Source: an uncultured Polynucleobacter sp. (GTDB taxonomy: Bacteria; Pseudomonadota; Gammaproteobacteria; Burkholderiales; Burkholderiaceae). Taken from it: a DNA stretch of 5,717 nucleotides. The notes below the pieces were generated by a model. It did not search any database. It worked only from the letters and a program-made list of their open reading frames with translations, and was not told where the DNA came from. The DNA is taken from positions 1-5,717 of the forward strand of contig CALKUJ010000008.1 of the NCBI GenBank assembly GCA_937996825.1, read 5' to 3'. The stretch's first letter is position 1, and each line of letters starts with the position of its first letter. Shown piece after piece: positions 5,453 to 5,717 of the stretch. The position numbers and the translations under genes are program-made.

Positions 5453-5717
5453 TCAAACGGCGCTGGTATCCAAAGGACAGCCTGTTTTGGCGATCACTTC
5501 TTCTTTGCTCACACCAGGTGCAAGCTCAATCAACTTCATGCCTTGAGGTGTGACATCCAATACAGCTAAGTCAGTGATGATGCGGTTCACAACACCCACA
5601 CCCGTCAATGGCAAGGTGCAGCTTGGCAAAATCTTGATGTCTTCGGTGCCGTCTTTTTTCTTGGCCACGTGTTCCATCAAGACCACCACGTGCTTCACGC
5701 CTGCGACTAAGTCCATC
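5453..5717 (-). CDS. scoB: 3-oxoacid CoA-transferase subunit B, C-terminal part (cut by window edge)
   Basis: The last 87 codons of a class I CoA-transferase beta subunit, which with subunit A moves CoA from succinyl-CoA to acetoacetate in the cytoplasm. Recognisable features are the family motif MDLV at the window edge, the following KHVVVLMEH, the segment LPSCTLPLTG (residues about 31-40 of the visible part), and the closing IAKTGCPLD. The catalytic glutamate of this family is in the N-terminal half of subunit B and lies outside the window. The ORF is open to the right edge, so the visible ATG at 5716 is internal, not the start. scoA would be expected just upstream, beyond 5717. With bdhA in the same strand block, the best substrate is acetoacetate; an AtoA-type acetyl-CoA:acetoacetate transferase or a related 3-oxoacid transferase cannot be excluded from the fragment. 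Confidence 0.92.
   Translation of the reverse strand, partial: MDLVAGVKHVVVLMEHVAKKKDGTEDIKILPSCTLPLTGVGVVNRIITDLAVLDVTPQGMKLIELAPGVSKEEVIAKTGCPLDTSAV

Noticed and set aside
5451..5456. TTG start for the CDF gene overlapping the scoB stop
   Set aside because: ATG at 5450 is only two codons downstream and is the stronger initiation codon; neither has a Shine-Dalgarno, so a small doubt remains.

Overview
The window looks like chromosomal DNA of a moderate-GC betaproteobacterium, most likely Burkholderiales. The strongest argument is gene order: 3-hydroxybutyrate / ketone-body genes, then relA, tRNA-Val(GAC), thrS. The relA, tRNA-Val, thrS order is one I associate with Burkholderiales genomes. 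Proteins resemble Cupriavidus/Burkholderia-type homologues, but base composition is clearly lower in GC (by eye near 50% or a little under), as in freshwater low-GC Burkholderiales. The genus cannot be fixed from this window. I see no mobile elements, CRISPR, rRNA or phage genes.

All genes lie on the minus strand, so transcription runs from high to low coordinates. In that order they are: the 3' end of scoB (CoA-transferase subunit B, cut by the window edge); a CzcD/ZitB-type cation diffusion facilitator starting 2 nt after the scoB stop; a short AT-rich gap with a good Shine-Dalgarno and a weak promoter candidate; bdhA (D-3-hydroxybutyrate dehydrogenase); a serine alpha/beta-hydrolase whose ATG overlaps the bdhA stop by 1 nt; relA, which starts on GTG inside the end of the hydrolase gene (17 nt overlap); tRNA-Val(GAC) 28 nt after relA; a 106 nt leader with competing inverted repeats; and the first 172 codons of thrS, cut by the left edge.

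Functionally the right half reads as a mobilisation route for polyhydroxybutyrate or 3-hydroxybutyrate. The hydrolase may release 3-hydroxybutyrate from oligomers (inferred from context), BdhA oxidises it to acetoacetate, and the CoA-transferase activates acetoacetate with succinyl-CoA for entry into central metabolism. The CDF metal exporter is the odd member. The left half is a translation and starvation-sensing block: the (p)ppGpp synthetase RelA, which senses uncharged tRNA on ribosomes, a tRNA gene, and an aminoacyl-tRNA synthetase. The overlap between hydrolase and relA ties the two halves into one probable transcript.

The main oddities are a short RelA (642 residues) that lacks much of the helical region between its TGS and zinc-finger domains and about 40 N-terminal residues; a basic amphipathic N-terminal extension on the hydrolase; a hairpin between the hydrolase Shine-Dalgarno and its start codon; and alternative pairings in the thrS leader. 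I found no clear evidence of a wholly new system; most of the window is a conserved housekeeping neighbourhood.
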